Shown here piece after piece: positions 13,060 through 13,143 of a DNA stretch of 13,143 nucleotides (its first letter is position 1; each line of letters opens with the position of its first letter). The translations under genes were made by a program, and so were the position numbers. Source of the DNA: Bacteriovoracaceae bacterium UBA7695 (GTDB lineage: Bacteria; Bdellovibrionota; Bacteriovoracia; Bacteriovoracales; Bacteriovoracaceae); NCBI GenBank assembly GCA_002482685.1, contig DLGL01000009.1, positions 1-13,143 on the forward strand, read 5' to 3'. Below the pieces are notes generated by a model, which searched no databases, was not told the DNA's origin, and worked only from the letters and a program-made list of their open reading frames with translations.

Positions 13060-13143
13060 GACAAAAATACTGAAGAACCTGGGTTAAGTGGTAAAAGCAA
13101 ATCAGGGAAAAATTGGTTTAATAGTGATAAATATCACGAGCAG
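13057..13143 (+). CDS. Start of an unrecognised hydrophilic protein (3' end outside window)
   Basis: Only the first 29 residues are present: MDKNTEEPGLSGKSKSGK followed by NWFNSDKYHEQ. There is no signal peptide or membrane segment, and the piece is rich in Lys, Ser, Gly and Glu, so a small soluble stress-type protein is possible, but too little is visible to name a family. The start is well supported by GGAGG at 13044-13048, in the same leader context as the SWIB and YflT-like genes. It diverges from the small-protein unit ending at 12836. Confidence 0.55.
   Translation, partial: MDKNTEEPGLSGKSKSGKNWFNSDKYHEQ

Noticed and set aside
1..13143. CRISPR arrays, tRNA or rRNA genes, insertion sequences, phage or toxin-antitoxin modules
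   Set aside because: I looked for spaced direct repeats, cloverleaf-like GTTCGA-type signatures, transposase or integrase motifs and paired small toxin genes, and saw none.

Overview
The window looks like chromosomal DNA from a Gram-negative bacterium with low-to-moderate GC. It carries an outer-membrane TamA/TamB pair and many small proteins with Sec signal peptides. The style (TamAB, secreted endonuclease I, a compact PBP4-like enzyme, TldD/TldE, LdhA, many orphan secreted proteins) is compatible with Bdellovibrionota or Bacteriovoracia-like bacteria. That placement is an inference, and no marker gene settles it. I see no rRNA, tRNA, CRISPR array, insertion sequence or prophage gene.

Layout. 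Positions 1-2367 hold the 3' end of a TamA-type Omp85 gene, overlapped by a short tamB-like gene; together they would form an envelope-spanning translocation module. Positions 2448-3467 hold a secreted endonuclease I and, 18 bp downstream, a stand-alone SWIB-domain protein, closed by a bidirectional terminator. A convergent gene for an unrecognised secreted protein follows (3517-3999, minus). Positions 4212-5168 are a two-gene unit: a periplasmic BON protein and a glycine-rich YflT-like protein, closed by a strong hairpin terminator. A RhlE-type DEAD-box helicase (5226-6539) converges on a compact S13/PBP4-like carboxypeptidase (6544-7314, minus). Positions 7480-11171 form a probable tldD-tldE-ldhA operon with overlapping or nearly touching genes.

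The right end is mostly minus strand: a 91-aa secreted orphan whose leader can form a hairpin over its ribosome binding site, a YhhW-type pirin, and a two-gene unit. That unit pairs an Asn/Gln/Lys-rich 56-aa small protein with a Ser/Thr-rich 96-aa secreted protein. A final plus-strand gene starts at 13057 and runs off the end.

How the genes fit together. Much of the window concerns the envelope or stress: TamAB, the BON protein, the YflT-like protein, the peptidoglycan enzyme and several exported orphans. TldD/TldE is a heterodimeric peptidase and LdhA a fermentative enzyme; their linkage is positional only. Three genes (SWIB, YflT-like and the last partial gene) share an almost identical GGAGGATAT ribosome-binding region, a possible common translational signature. 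No single undescribed system can be demonstrated. The best candidates for a second look are the hairpin over the 91-aa gene's ribosome binding site, the small-protein operon at 12374-12836, and the minimal S13 enzyme.
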